Of a DNA stretch of 64,000 nucleotides, positions 37,741 to 46,964 are shown one piece after another; position 1 is the stretch's first letter, and each line of letters begins with the position of its first letter. A program made the translations under genes and the position numbers. Under the pieces are notes generated by a model that saw only the letters and a list, made by a program, of their open reading frames with translations, was not told the origin of the DNA and made no database searches. Source of the DNA: Roseibacillus persicicus (GTDB taxonomy: Bacteria > Verrucomicrobiota > Verrucomicrobiia > Verrucomicrobiales > Akkermansiaceae); the NCBI RefSeq assembly GCF_014651675.1, contig NZ_BMXI01000001.1, positions 127,968 through 191,967 of the forward strand, read 5' to 3'.

Positions 37741-38997
37741 CTATTTGCGAAACGAGAGCTGACCTGTCTTCAGAGAAAGCTTGCGCTCTTTGCCCTCCCG
37801 CAGAACTTCGAGCTCCACCTCAGCCCCAGCCTGATACCGGAGCCTGAGGTGAGTCATCACATCGCGGGTGAGTTCGTCACTCTGCTGGCCACCCACCGCC
37901 GTGATGATATCGCCCACCTTCAACTCGTGGGCCTCGTTGAACATGAGAGCCAGGCTCAGCGCGTTCACCCGCGAGGCAAAGCCCTCTTTCGGTAGGCTCA
38001 ACCTAGCTTTTTCGGCCTCGTTGAGCGGAGTGGATTCGAAGTAGAGCTGCGGCTCGATGCTCCAATGCCGATGGGTCAAATCTGTCACCCACCACTCGTT
38101 CGGCAGGGTCAAATCCACCTCGACAGTCTCTCCGCCCCGCTGCACGGCGAGCGGCAGCTTCTTCGCCTTCCGATCGACTTGATCGAGATGGTATTGCAAA
38201 TCAGCGAAGGTGAGCACCCGGGTCTGGTCCAGAGAAGAAATGACATCTCCGGGCTCGATCCCCGCCTCTTTCGCTACTCCGGTCGGCTCAAGAATTTCCA
38301 GCCCCTTCGGCACGTTCAGATTAAGTCCAAGGGTCCTGATATCCGGTGAGCGATACATGTCGCGCGGTTTGAAGAGTTGGCCTGCCTTTTCCAAATCAAC
38401 GGCTTCATAGTCCGCGACCAAGTGGCACTCCACACAGCGGTTCTTGGCGAGGATCTCCCGATTTAGACTAACAATGTCTTTGGCAAAGAACTCTTCGACC
38501 TTCCGCTTGGGTCTTTCGGGTTGTTTGCGAAATTCGCGATGCTCTTCCAGCCCTTTCCGGAGAGCGATCTCGAAGCTCTGGAGATCCAGATAGGAACCAG
38601 CAGACGCTGCGTCCCGACCACCATAACGGAGATAAATCTCTTCGCTCGAGTTCAACACGAAGTAATAGATCGCGTTGTGCCGGTCGAAATCAAAGAGCGC
38701 GAGATTGATCTCCTCCAAATCGGTGACCCGGACCCGGACATACTGTGCCAGCTCTTTACCCACTGCTGACGTTTTGGGTGCATACACAACCTGTGTATCA
38801 AATTCACGGCCAACGCCTCATGGGGCGCACCGGAAGCACAACAGAATCGGTTTTCCCGAGCCTTTGGCCTCCGCGAGCGCCTCCTGATAACTGTAATGCC
38901 ATGGCAACGCCTCCGGCTCCTCCTGCCCCAGAACAGGAGCAATTAGAGAAACCAAGACAACCGCAAGCCGCGCGATTAGACGAAAGGGACGAACCAT
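37741..38997 (-). CDS. Trx7/PDZ selenoprotein with in-frame UGA (Sec60)
   Basis: 418 residues from ATG 38997 if the UGA at 38818-38820 is read as selenocysteine. A signal peptide (RPFRLIARLAVVLVSLIAPVLG) precedes a thioredoxin-like domain with PILLCFRCAPU (Cys54, Cys57, Sec60), continuing in the same frame as GVGREFDTQVVYAPKTSAVG. Standard callers would start at GTG 38787 and lose the redox centre. CVECH (188-192) is a possible heme c or metal site. Two PDZ-like domains lie at about 220-295 and 335-415. A SECIS-like hairpin follows the UGA. A 'Trx7/PDZ (seleno)protein' family is known to me by name. It lies 22 nt after the EF-hand gene, third in an operon with a TonB receptor. Periplasmic thiol redox is the likely role. 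Confidence 0.9.
38782..38798 (-). promoter_or_regulatory. Bacterial SECIS element
   Basis: On the coding strand ATACACA-GGT-TGTGTAT is a perfect 7-bp stem with a GGU loop, starting 19 nt after the UGA codon and with 26 nt between UGA and the loop. Bacterial SECIS elements need a hairpin about 16-37 nt from UGA with a G at the top of the loop for SelB binding; the CAGGU top matches that of E. coli fdhF. Confidence 0.85.
38818..38820 (-). other. Selenocysteine UGA codon
   Basis: In-frame TGA, codon 60 from ATG 38997, in the context C-F-R-C-A-P-U-G-V-G. Coding character is good on both sides in one frame, and the SECIS hairpin is at the expected distance. Confidence 0.87.
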
Positions 38998-39019
38998 GGT
39001 AACGAGTAAACGGGCGCGA

Positions 39020-39868
39020 TTATTTCTTTCTCAACGAAGGAGCCATTTGCTCGCCCCCAAGCCAGTAGCTCTGCTGCCAAAGGGAGCTGGTCGGAATGCT
39101 GCCAGTTGTCGCGGAGAGCTTTTCCCACAGCTTTTCATCCAGGAAGTCTCCAACCTCCTCTTTCTCCAACACCATGTCCTCATTCTGATCGAGAGTGGAT
39201 AGCTCCATCACGAAGTGGATTTGCTGCGCCTTCTGCAACATCTCAGACGCCTGATTTGCCAAGAGTTCATGCTCATCAACATAGCCATCACCATTGGAAT
39301 CCTCATGCTTGAAGTGCCCCCGCTGATGCCAGTCCATCCCATCTTCTCCCACCTCACCCCGAGCGGGCACGGAGAGAGAGTATTCCTTCCCCGTCAATCT
39401 GCGATCCTGGTTTTGATCGACCAACAACCGCTCGTCGATAGCTTCGCCAATTTGTCCTTGAAGAGATTTCACCACTTCTTCGGAAGTCAGGGTGAAGTCC
39501 TTGTTGAGGTCCAATTTTTGCACGAAGGCAATGTCAGCCTTACTCATCTGTTTCAAGCGACCCGCCCGCTCCGCGGCATGATCCTCTTCTATCATCCGCT
39601 CTTCCTCGGTAAGTTCCTTTTTTTCAGAACCTGAGTCCTTGTTGTGGGCTGGATGTGGCGGCGGAGTCTGGCCAAAACCAAGGGTCCGTAGACGGGTGAC
39701 CAAGTTCGCCAGATTGCTGGCTTCTCCTTCTGCCAGCTCGAGGGCGGCCTCAATATGGGTCGAGCACTCTTTTGCCACCCCGGTGACTGTCTGATGCGAG
39801 CTCGGCGCGGACTCCGCCGAAAGACCTGCGGTCAACACTCCGGCGAGAAAAATTGTTTTAGTTATCAT
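39020..39868 (-). CDS. Exported EF-hand calcium-binding protein
   Basis: 282 residues from ATG 39868 with signal peptide MITKTIFLAGVLTAGLSAES. A helical, acidic N-terminal half (ELTEEERMIEEDHAAERAG) is followed by four EF-hand-type loops: DLNKDFTLTSEE, DQNQDRRLTGKE, DSNGDGYVDEHE and DQNEDMVLEKEE. The third is canonical and the others are slightly degenerate. It is probably periplasmic. It starts 19 nt after the TonB receptor stop and precedes the selenoprotein by 22 nt, so all three share one transcript. Confidence 0.88.
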   Translation of the reverse strand: MITKTIFLAGVLTAGLSAESAPSSHQTVTGVAKECSTHIEAALELAEGEASNLANLVTRLRTLGFGQTPPPHPAHNKDSGSEKKELTEEERMIEEDHAAERAGRLKQMSKADIAFVQKLDLNKDFTLTSEEVVKSLQGQIGEAIDERLLVDQNQDRRLTGKEYSLSVPARGEVGEDGMDWHQRGHFKHEDSNGDGYVDEHELLANQASEMLQKAQQIHFVMELSTLDQNEDMVLEKEEVGDFLDEKLWEKLSATTGSIPTSSLWQQSYWLGGEQMAPSLRKK

Positions 39869-39887
39869 TGAATTGTTCGATGGATTC

Positions 39888-41807
39888 TTAGAACTGGTAG
39901 GTGCCTCCGAGACGAAACTCGCGGCCCGGGCTGGCAAGACCAGAAGCAGTGTAGATGGTGTGATCCTGATACTGTTCGCCGAACAAGTTATCGACGTTGG
40001 CAGTCAGGCTCAGCCCTTCAAGCTGAGGCACTTCCCAGCGGAGAAAGGCGTTGACCACGGTGTAGGAATCCTTCCCGGCAATCGCAGGGAAAGCCCCGAA
40101 GGCCTCTTCGTCGACCTTTTCGCGATACTCAATATTCCCCCCAAAGGTTAGTCCTGTCCCGGCGTGGGCGTAGCTGGCCTCAGCCATCCAGCGGCGACCC
40201 GCAACGACCATTCCGATGTCATCCGGGTAGTCATATCCCTTCACCTCCGGAGAATTGTCCGTGACCGAAAGCGATGTCGAGAACCCTCCATTGCGATATC
40301 CAATCGCCAATTCATAACCTTCGTTTTCGATATCGCCATAGCTGGTGCTCCCTCCCACGGGATAAAGATAATTATCGATCGACTGCTTGAAGTAGGTGCC
40401 GCTGGCGGAGAATCCGTTGCGCGCATATTCAATCGTGAAGTCATAGTTCTCAGCTTCCTCCCCATCCAAATCCGCAGGACGGGCGGCAGGAACGAATGCC
40501 TCACGAATCCCTACCCCGCGGTAAGCTTGAGCGTATCCAGCGGTCAAAGTCAGGCCCTCCAGAGGAGTCAGTGCAAGAGAAGCATTGGGTGAGAATTGAG
40601 ACGAATCGAGGCTCGTGCCGACTACATCTTCAAAGTCATAACTATCGTAGCGAGCACCCATACTGAGAGTCAGCAACTCGTTGACGGCCCAATCATTCTG
40701 AACGAAGAATCCGTAAGCCAGCTCTTCTTCAGTCGTCACTCCCGAACGATTGGAAACAACATCACTTTCCGTCCGGCGGAAGTCCACCCCATAGGTCGTG
40801 GTGTGCGCGTTTAGCCAACGGGAAGTGTTTTTCACGGTGAAGCCAAAGGAGTCAATCTCAGCCTCTTCTCCACTCGTTTCCCGCGAATAACTCTGTGTCG
40901 TGTAGTAGGTATTGACCGACAGATCCACGAGGTCATTGGTCTCGGGGCGATAACCATAGTTCAGGGTGAAAGTGTCTCGCCCGAGCTCATTGCGCTGCAA
41001 AAGCCCCAAAGGCCGACCCGAACCTGTTAAAAAGTCTTCCGAGATGTTGAGCCGGTCGTAGGCGTTCGTTTCGCTTTCGATATACTCGTAGCCAAAGTCC
41101 ACCGAGTGCCCTCCATCGAAGCGACCGGAAAGCTTGAAGAGCGCGTTTTGCGAGGTGTAGTCCGTGAGGTCGACAGTGTCTCCGTTCCCATCTTCATAAG
41201 CATCCCGATCGACATAGCCTCCCGAGATCAGAACTCCCCAATCTTGCCCCAAGCGTGCCGCGAGGGTCTGCGATGCTTTGTAGCCTTCTCCATTGGAGTA
41301 ATAGATCCCCTTGCTGAGACCTCCGAAGTTTTTCCCTTCTCCCAAGAAATCAAAGGCATTCTTCGTCTCGAATGCCACCGAGCCATTAAGGGCCCCCAAT
41401 CCTTGCAGAGCATTGCCCGCCCCGGGGGAAACGCTGACCTGCTTGAGGAGCTCGGGCTCAACGAAGACGTTGCCAGTGTGGTGGAACAGATTCCCTTGGG
41501 TCGCCCCATCAACCGAGACATTACTCAAGTTGCTCTCGAGCCCGTTTACGAAAATTTGCTGCGCTTGCGCCCGACCTCCATTGACCGTTACCGCTGGAGT
41601 CTTTTGAAAAATATCGTTCAAGTCTGACGCCACCGTGTTCTCCAAATCTTCAGCCGAAACCGTAACTGCCGGAGCAGGCTCGGACTCCTCATCGAGAGGA
41701 ACAATGGCGTCGGCAGTAACGACCGTAGGGTCCAGAACGGCCTGAGCCGAAAGGTGGGACAATGAAGCCGCGGAGACCAGGGAAACGATGTGCAGGTGAT
41801 TTCTCAT
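39888..41807 (-). CDS. TonB-dependent outer-membrane receptor
   Basis: 639 residues from ATG 41807 (MRNHLHIVSLVSAASLSHLSAQ signal peptide). The plug domain (about 55-160: LNDIFQKTPAVTVNGG, IFVNGLESNLSNVSVDG) is followed by a 22-strand-type barrel with many YxF/Y motifs and a C-terminal GGTYQF with terminal Phe. It resembles small siderophore/metal receptors more than SusC-type ones. There is no FecR or extracytoplasmic sigma signature. The two downstream genes (EF-hand, selenoprotein) suggest a metal or redox-related substrate, which is an inference. Confidence 0.92.
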   Translation of the reverse strand: MRNHLHIVSLVSAASLSHLSAQAVLDPTVVTADAIVPLDEESEPAPAVTVSAEDLENTVASDLNDIFQKTPAVTVNGGRAQAQQIFVNGLESNLSNVSVDGATQGNLFHHTGNVFVEPELLKQVSVSPGAGNALQGLGALNGSVAFETKNAFDFLGEGKNFGGLSKGIYYSNGEGYKASQTLAARLGQDWGVLISGGYVDRDAYEDGNGDTVDLTDYTSQNALFKLSGRFDGGHSVDFGYEYIESETNAYDRLNISEDFLTGSGRPLGLLQRNELGRDTFTLNYGYRPETNDLVDLSVNTYYTTQSYSRETSGEEAEIDSFGFTVKNTSRWLNAHTTTYGVDFRRTESDVVSNRSGVTTEEELAYGFFVQNDWAVNELLTLSMGARYDSYDFEDVVGTSLDSSQFSPNASLALTPLEGLTLTAGYAQAYRGVGIREAFVPAARPADLDGEEAENYDFTIEYARNGFSASGTYFKQSIDNYLYPVGGSTSYGDIENEGYELAIGYRNGGFSTSLSVTDNSPEVKGYDYPDDIGMVVAGRRWMAEASYAHAGTGLTFGGNIEYREKVDEEAFGAFPAIAGKDSYTVVNAFLRWEVPQLEGLSLTANVDNLFGEQYQDHTIYTASGLASPGREFRLGGTYQF

Positions 41808-42000
41808 TGAGTAGGGCCCGAACCCTATTGCCACCGGAGCGACCGAACTAGCGGCTCGTTGCCATTAGTTTGCGCTAAATTGTGGTAGACGAGCTCTTGG
41901 TTTCCAAAGGATTCAGAAAAGGAATTCGAAGGCCCCAAACAAGTGCCCCGCGCGTTAAAAGATCTTGTTTTGCACCTCAGTTCACTCAACGCTTTCTTTA

Positions 42001-42825
42001 ATGGGAGTTACTCCTTTGGAACGAAACAATGTGCAGCTCAACGGAGCTGGCCAACAGCCCATGATGTTTGCCCATGGCTTCGGCTGTGACCAGACGATGT
42101 GGCGCTTTCTCATCCCCTACTTCGAAGACCGCTTTCAGGTCGTGAGCTTCGACTACGTGGGATGCGGGCAATCAGACTTTTCCGAGTTTGATGCCCAGCG
42201 CTATTCCAGCTTGCAAGGCTATGCCCGCGAGGTCGTCGAAATCGCGAGAGCCGCCAATCTCAAGGACATTATCTTTGTCGGACATTCAGTCAGCAGCATG
42301 ATCGGCTACCTCGCCGCCCGCATGGCTCCGGACTTGTTTTCTCACCTCATTCTCATCGTCCCTTCCGCCTGCTACATCAATGAGCCTCCCTACTACGAGG
42401 GTGGTTTCGCGAGGGAAGACTTGGAAGGCCTCTTGGATTTGATGGAAAAAAACGATCTCGGCTGGGCGGGCTTCCTCGCTCCCCTCGTAGTGCAGAACGC
42501 GGATCGTCCGGAGCTTTCGCAGGAATTGCAGGACAGCTTCTGCGCTGCCGACCCCACCATCGCGCGACGCTTCGCGGAAACCACCTTTCTCTCCGACAAT
42601 CGCAAGGACCTGTCCCCCATCGATCCACCACCCCTGATCATCCAATGCCGGGACGACCGCATTGCGCCCCGGTCCGCCATCGAATTCGTCCATCAAAAAC
42701 TCGATGGCAGCACGCTGGAATGCCTGCCCATCGGCGGCCACTGCCCGCATATGACCCATCCGGCGGAGACCGCAGCAGCCATTGACTCCTACCTCCGCCG
42801 GGAAAAGCTTCCCCGAACCCCGTGA
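42001..42825 (+). CDS. RsbQ-like alpha/beta hydrolase (receptor-type)
   Basis: 274 residues from ATG 42001. The opening MGVTPLERNNVQLNG and HGFGCDQTMWR are typical of RsbQ and of its plant relatives KAI2/D14. The triad is Ser96 (GHSVSS), Asp219 (CRDDRIAP) and His247 (GGHCPH), the same numbers I recall for Bacillus subtilis RsbQ. RsbQ acts with the PAS protein RsbP in energy-stress signalling. Here the coupled downstream gene is a PAS histidine kinase (stop and start overlap by one base: TGATG), so it probably produces or senses a small ligand for that kinase (inference). Confidence 0.92.
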   Translation: MGVTPLERNNVQLNGAGQQPMMFAHGFGCDQTMWRFLIPYFEDRFQVVSFDYVGCGQSDFSEFDAQRYSSLQGYAREVVEIARAANLKDIIFVGHSVSSMIGYLAARMAPDLFSHLILIVPSACYINEPPYYEGGFAREDLEGLLDLMEKNDLGWAGFLAPLVVQNADRPELSQELQDSFCAADPTIARRFAETTFLSDNRKDLSPIDPPPLIIQCRDDRIAPRSAIEFVHQKLDGSTLECLPIGGHCPHMTHPAETAAAIDSYLRREKLPRTP

Positions 42826-43916
42826 TGAGCGCCCTCCCCTCCATTTCCACTGGCAACCCAAGCCTCTTCGGCATCATTCGGACCGACCGCGATTGCCGCA
42901 TTACCGAAATCAATCCGACTCTATCCGACTGGGCTGGGTTTGAGGCAGATGAGCTTGTTGGAAAACGATTCGACGCCCTTCTCGACGGAGCGGGCGGCCT
43001 TTACTTCGACGCCCATTGCCTGCCCAGCCTTGAGATTGGCCACCAGTTGGAGGAAATCTACCTCAGCCTGGTCACGAAAAGCGGCGAGCCACTGCCCGTC
43101 CTCATCAATGCCTGCCGTCACGGGGATACGGGGCAATGCTGGTTCGAGTTCGGTCTCGTCCGCATGAAACGCCGGGCACGCGTGGAGGACGAACTCCTCC
43201 GCACCAAGAAACTCGCCGTACAAGGCAATGAAGCCAAAGCCCGTTTTCTCGGGATGATCACCCATGAGTTGAGGAATCCCCTGCAATCAATGACCATGTC
43301 GGTCGACCTCCTCTTGGAAGGTTCGCTCGGCCCCCTCACCCCCACCCAGCGCGAACTCTTGGAAAGCTGTCAGGAGGCTGGTTCCAACCTTTCCCACCTG
43401 ATCAATGACATTCTGGATTTTGCCGGTCTTCAGTCTGGAAAAGTCAGTATTCAGATCGAAACCATCTCGGCCAACGACTGCCTGACCCGCGCTGAAAGCC
43501 TTCTCAAGCCACGCATCGAGTCCTCCGAGATCAGCTTCGAGACCGAGTATCTCTCGAACGATGTGAAGCTCAATGGCGACCCCCGACGCATCCAGCAGAT
43601 TCTGCTCAACCTTGTCACCAACGCCATCAAGTTCACCCCTCCTGGCGGCAAAATTACTGCCCGCCTTCTTGCGACCGAACAAACGATTTCATTCGAGGTT
43701 GAAGATACGGGATGTGGAATCGAAGAATCCAATCTCGCGAAAATTTTTGAAGCCTTTGTCCAAGTGGGAAAGAATGAAACAAGGACCATGGGGATCGGCC
43801 TCGGCCTCGCCATCAGCCGCGACCTCGCGCACGCCATGGGTGGCCGGATCGAGGTCCGCAGCACCCCCGACCTTGGCTCAGTCTTCAGCCTGATCTTTCC
43901 GCAGAGTATTCAATAA
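42825..43916 (+). CDS. PAS domain sensor histidine kinase
   Basis: 363 residues from ATG 42825 (a GTG at 42822 is possible). The PAS domain spans about 12-115 (FGIIRTDRDCRITEINPTL), a short coiled coil 118-140 follows, then HisKA with His147 in ITHELRNPLQ and HATPase_c with NLVTNAIKF, DTGCGI and GIGLGLAI. There is no TM segment, so it is cytoplasmic. No response regulator is adjacent. Coupling to the RsbQ-like hydrolase suggests the PAS domain is the ligand sensor. Confidence 0.92.
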   Translation: MSALPSISTGNPSLFGIIRTDRDCRITEINPTLSDWAGFEADELVGKRFDALLDGAGGLYFDAHCLPSLEIGHQLEEIYLSLVTKSGEPLPVLINACRHGDTGQCWFEFGLVRMKRRARVEDELLRTKKLAVQGNEAKARFLGMITHELRNPLQSMTMSVDLLLEGSLGPLTPTQRELLESCQEAGSNLSHLINDILDFAGLQSGKVSIQIETISANDCLTRAESLLKPRIESSEISFETEYLSNDVKLNGDPRRIQQILLNLVTNAIKFTPPGGKITARLLATEQTISFEVEDTGCGIEESNLAKIFEAFVQVGKNETRTMGIGLGLAISRDLAHAMGGRIEVRSTPDLGSVFSLIFPQSIQ

Positions 43917-44088
43917 CATTCCCGGACCAAAACCAGGGTCCAAGGAAATCTTTCAATCGTGAAGTAACCTCGTTTGCTTTCTTCGTTTTTTCGCCGGGAT
44001 TCTCTCCGAATGAAGGATCTCTTCCTCTTTGAGCTCATTCAGAAGACTCAATTTGACAGTTCGAACCACTTAGTAAAGTCTCCCAAGA

Positions 44089-45696
44089 ATGAATCACTGG
44101 GAGTATGTATCTTTACTAACAACTGGAGCAGCTGGTTTCCTGTTAGGCAAAGTGATTCTTCCGCCGGAACAATCTTCCGCAAAAGATTCAACCTCTACAA
44201 ATCAACCGGCATCGGCGGCGAAGACACAGGGGCGCGATTCTCCCAGCCTGCTCAGCGCATTCCGCGCCGCCTACCCCGACACCATCCGCAGCCATCAGCA
44301 GAAAAGCGCCGGGACCTTTCAACGGGACGAGGAACGGAGCGCCAAGGAGGACGCCTTCATCGCAGAGATGCGCCGTCAGGTCGACGCCCTGCGACGCAGT
44401 GGCCAAGGGCCGGCCTTGGTTCAAGCACTGAGAGCGGGAGGAGGGTTCAAGGGAGACGTTCCCACCCGGGCAGATCGGACTTTCAAGCAGTCCGTAGTTT
44501 TTGCCTACTGGATGGAGGAAGACCCCGCTGATGCGTTGCAGCACTTCCACTTCGGCGGCGGAGCCTTCGTTGTCGCTGAACCTTTTTTGCTCTTTGCTGA
44601 GGACGGCGATTGGAAGTCCGTGATGCAAATTGAGGGGGCCACCAAGGAAGCAGCCAAATCCCTGACCTTGGCCCTCGCGAGGCGCAAGGGTGTCGACTTG
44701 GCTGCTCGTTTGAACGACTGGGCAGGCTGGTATGGCGAAGCATCTGGAGAATCTCTAAAATCTTCGCAAGGAACCATTGCCTATCACTTGGGAACTCACC
44801 TTGAGCTTGAGAACTCTCAAACAGTCGCCGACCAAATTGCCGACTGGCCATCGCGAACAGTTGAAGATTTTTCAAAGCAATTGACCAAGCGCCTGGCTCT
44901 CACTGAAAACCTCGCTTTCCTCCAACGGGTTGCTCAAAACGGTCAACTCTCCGAATACTACAGCGGCGTTCGGGACGAGTTAAGAAATAGCCTGCAAGCA
45001 GCCACCTGGCTACCAATTGACGAAAGGATGGAACAATGCCTTGAGATCCTCCAACAAGATAAAGGCTATCGTTCGGGATACAGCGGGGAAAAGATGCGAG
45101 CGGAGACCGAACGCGAAATCGCAGAAATGGAGGTCAGAGAGCAATTGACCTCCTCACCCGAAAGAACGGACTTCGTTTTGGGCTCCAGAGAGGCGGAGGA
45201 TATCCTGCAAATCTGGCTTCAACGCGAAAAGGACTGGTCCAGCCTGCCCGAGAACATTCTGAGAGAGCGCGCCTTTGTCCTGCTCAGCGAAGAGGACTTT
45301 GGGCGAGCGCTCCCCCTGATTGAACAGCACCTTCCTCCGGAAAGAGTCGCTCGGGCCATCGGGGAAGTCGCCGGAAACGCACTCCCCTACCGATTCGAAT
45401 CTGCCATCGACATGATGGAACAAGCCCCTGCCCTCCCCGGCAATCACGGCAACAACGAATTGAACTTCGCGCACCGTGCTCTACATGCCATGGACGATCG
45501 GATTTCGCCCCTCCTTCTGGCGGAGAATCTACAGGCGCGAGCCCCCAGCCTGACCGTCGACCACCTTGCCGCGACTTGGGCCGCCTGGCTACAGAAGGAA
45601 GGCGGCGATGCAGCAATAGTCTCGCAACTGGAAGGCCTCATTCATTCCCCCAAGGTTCGGAATCTTTATCAAAAAGGCAAATTGAACTTCCCATGA
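44089..45696 (+). CDS. Membrane-anchored helical-repeat protein, unknown function
   Basis: 535 residues. One N-terminal TM helix (EYVSLLTTGAAGFLLGKVIL) is followed by a Ser/Thr-rich linker and about 450 residues of helices resembling TPR/HEAT-like solenoids (AYWMEEDPADALQHF). This architecture is common in Verrucomicrobiota; no function is known. Its stop overlaps the next gene's ATG (ATGA at 45693-45696), so the two products are probably made together and may interact. Confidence 0.72.
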   Translation: MNHWEYVSLLTTGAAGFLLGKVILPPEQSSAKDSTSTNQPASAAKTQGRDSPSLLSAFRAAYPDTIRSHQQKSAGTFQRDEERSAKEDAFIAEMRRQVDALRRSGQGPALVQALRAGGGFKGDVPTRADRTFKQSVVFAYWMEEDPADALQHFHFGGGAFVVAEPFLLFAEDGDWKSVMQIEGATKEAAKSLTLALARRKGVDLAARLNDWAGWYGEASGESLKSSQGTIAYHLGTHLELENSQTVADQIADWPSRTVEDFSKQLTKRLALTENLAFLQRVAQNGQLSEYYSGVRDELRNSLQAATWLPIDERMEQCLEILQQDKGYRSGYSGEKMRAETEREIAEMEVREQLTSSPERTDFVLGSREAEDILQIWLQREKDWSSLPENILRERAFVLLSEEDFGRALPLIEQHLPPERVARAIGEVAGNALPYRFESAIDMMEQAPALPGNHGNNELNFAHRALHAMDDRISPLLLAENLQARAPSLTVDHLAATWAAWLQKEGGDAAIVSQLEGLIHSPKVRNLYQKGKLNFP

Positions 45697-46829
45697 AGAA
45701 AGCCCTTTATCCCATTTTCTGTTTGCTGGGCTTCGCGGGCGCTTGGGTGACCCAGAAGGCCTCCCCGTCCCGCGCCAGTCTCGACGCTACAGCTCCGACG
45801 AAGTCAGCGCAAATTCGCTCGACCGCCAGTCGCGCCGAGTTCGATCCCCAAGCCTATGCCCCACGCGAATTCGAAGCCACTTGGGAGCAGATGAAGAGCG
45901 CTTCCCCTCGGGAACGAACTTCGTTTTTGAGAGAATGGAGTCGGGCCGATGGCGAGGCGGCGCTCCGTGCGGTGATCTATTCGAATCTATCGTTTCATTA
46001 CGCCGACAACCTCGACCTCACCAACCAAGCCTCTTTCCTCCAGTCTGCTTTGGAAGACAAAAGCCTCGGCATGAGACGACAGCTCGTGGTGCAGCTTCTC
46101 GGGAGAATTCCAGGAGAACTGGACAGCACTTACCGATGGGAACTCCTCAGCCGGGCGGACCAGAAAACCCAGCACTACATCCTTACATCTCTGACAAAGG
46201 ACAAAGCCAATCTAAGCTTGGCCGCCTTTGAAAAACTCGAATCCGGGCAAGCCCGCAAGACCGCCCGCTGGGACTTCGTCAGTCGCCTGCTCGATGCGAA
46301 AGAAGATAAAAAACTGCACACGGAAATCTCCAGTCAGACCGATCCCGAAGCAAGACAACATCTCGTGGAAGCACTCGCCAGCGCCAAGCTCAGCTCTCCC
46401 TCTCGGATTCGCGAACACCTCGCAAACCTTCCTCCCGAAATCTATCACGAAGCCGTCGCAGCCTCGACCCGCAACCTCCCCACGCATCGTCCGGCAGACA
46501 GGATGCTCGCTTTTCTTTCGGCCTATGTCGAAGGGGGCCATTGGTCAGCCTTCGAAGACCTCGACTATCACAAATACCATTTTCCCCTGACCGATCCGAA
46601 AGCACGCGAATGGGCTCTCACCTTGCCTGCAGACGAGGGCGCCGATCAGGCGGTGAGAGGAATCGCGGGGGCGCTCTTTCGAGAAAGTCTTTCCCAGGGC
46701 CAATCTTGGTTAAAGGAACTGCCCGAGGGCTGGCATCGTCAACAAGCTCTCCAAGAGTTCATTGAGGTCGCGAAGGCGCGGAGCAAAGTGGAGGAAGCCA
46801 ATTGGGCCGCGCAAGAACTGGCTCCCTAA
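45693..46829 (+). CDS. Exported helical protein, partner of upstream gene
   Basis: 378 residues from ATG 45693 (MKKALYPIFCLLGFAGAWV); the frame is open further upstream inside the previous gene. The N-terminus is a signal anchor or signal peptide, followed by a low-complexity linker and a helical body similar in style to the upstream protein (RADGEAALRAVIYSNLS; KAREWALTLPADEGADQAV). Function is unknown. It is translationally coupled by a 4-nt overlap. Confidence 0.72.
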   Translation: MKKALYPIFCLLGFAGAWVTQKASPSRASLDATAPTKSAQIRSTASRAEFDPQAYAPREFEATWEQMKSASPRERTSFLREWSRADGEAALRAVIYSNLSFHYADNLDLTNQASFLQSALEDKSLGMRRQLVVQLLGRIPGELDSTYRWELLSRADQKTQHYILTSLTKDKANLSLAAFEKLESGQARKTARWDFVSRLLDAKEDKKLHTEISSQTDPEARQHLVEALASAKLSSPSRIREHLANLPPEIYHEAVAASTRNLPTHRPADRMLAFLSAYVEGGHWSAFEDLDYHKYHFPLTDPKAREWALTLPADEGADQAVRGIAGALFRESLSQGQSWLKELPEGWHRQQALQEFIEVAKARSKVEEANWAAQELAP

Positions 46830-46964
46830 CTCCAATGCCCCTCCTCTCCGTCCCGCGAATTGTCCCCAATAGTCCAGCGGAACAATCCCCGCCCGACCCT
46901 CACCTGCTCCTTGCTTTCTATTGGAGTCCCTGCTTGACTCCGCGTCCCTAAAAACAAGCAAACT

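Noticed and set aside
41808-42000. Riboswitch upstream of the TonB receptor
   Set aside because: I looked for cobalamin, fluoride and similar conserved cores in the leader and found none.
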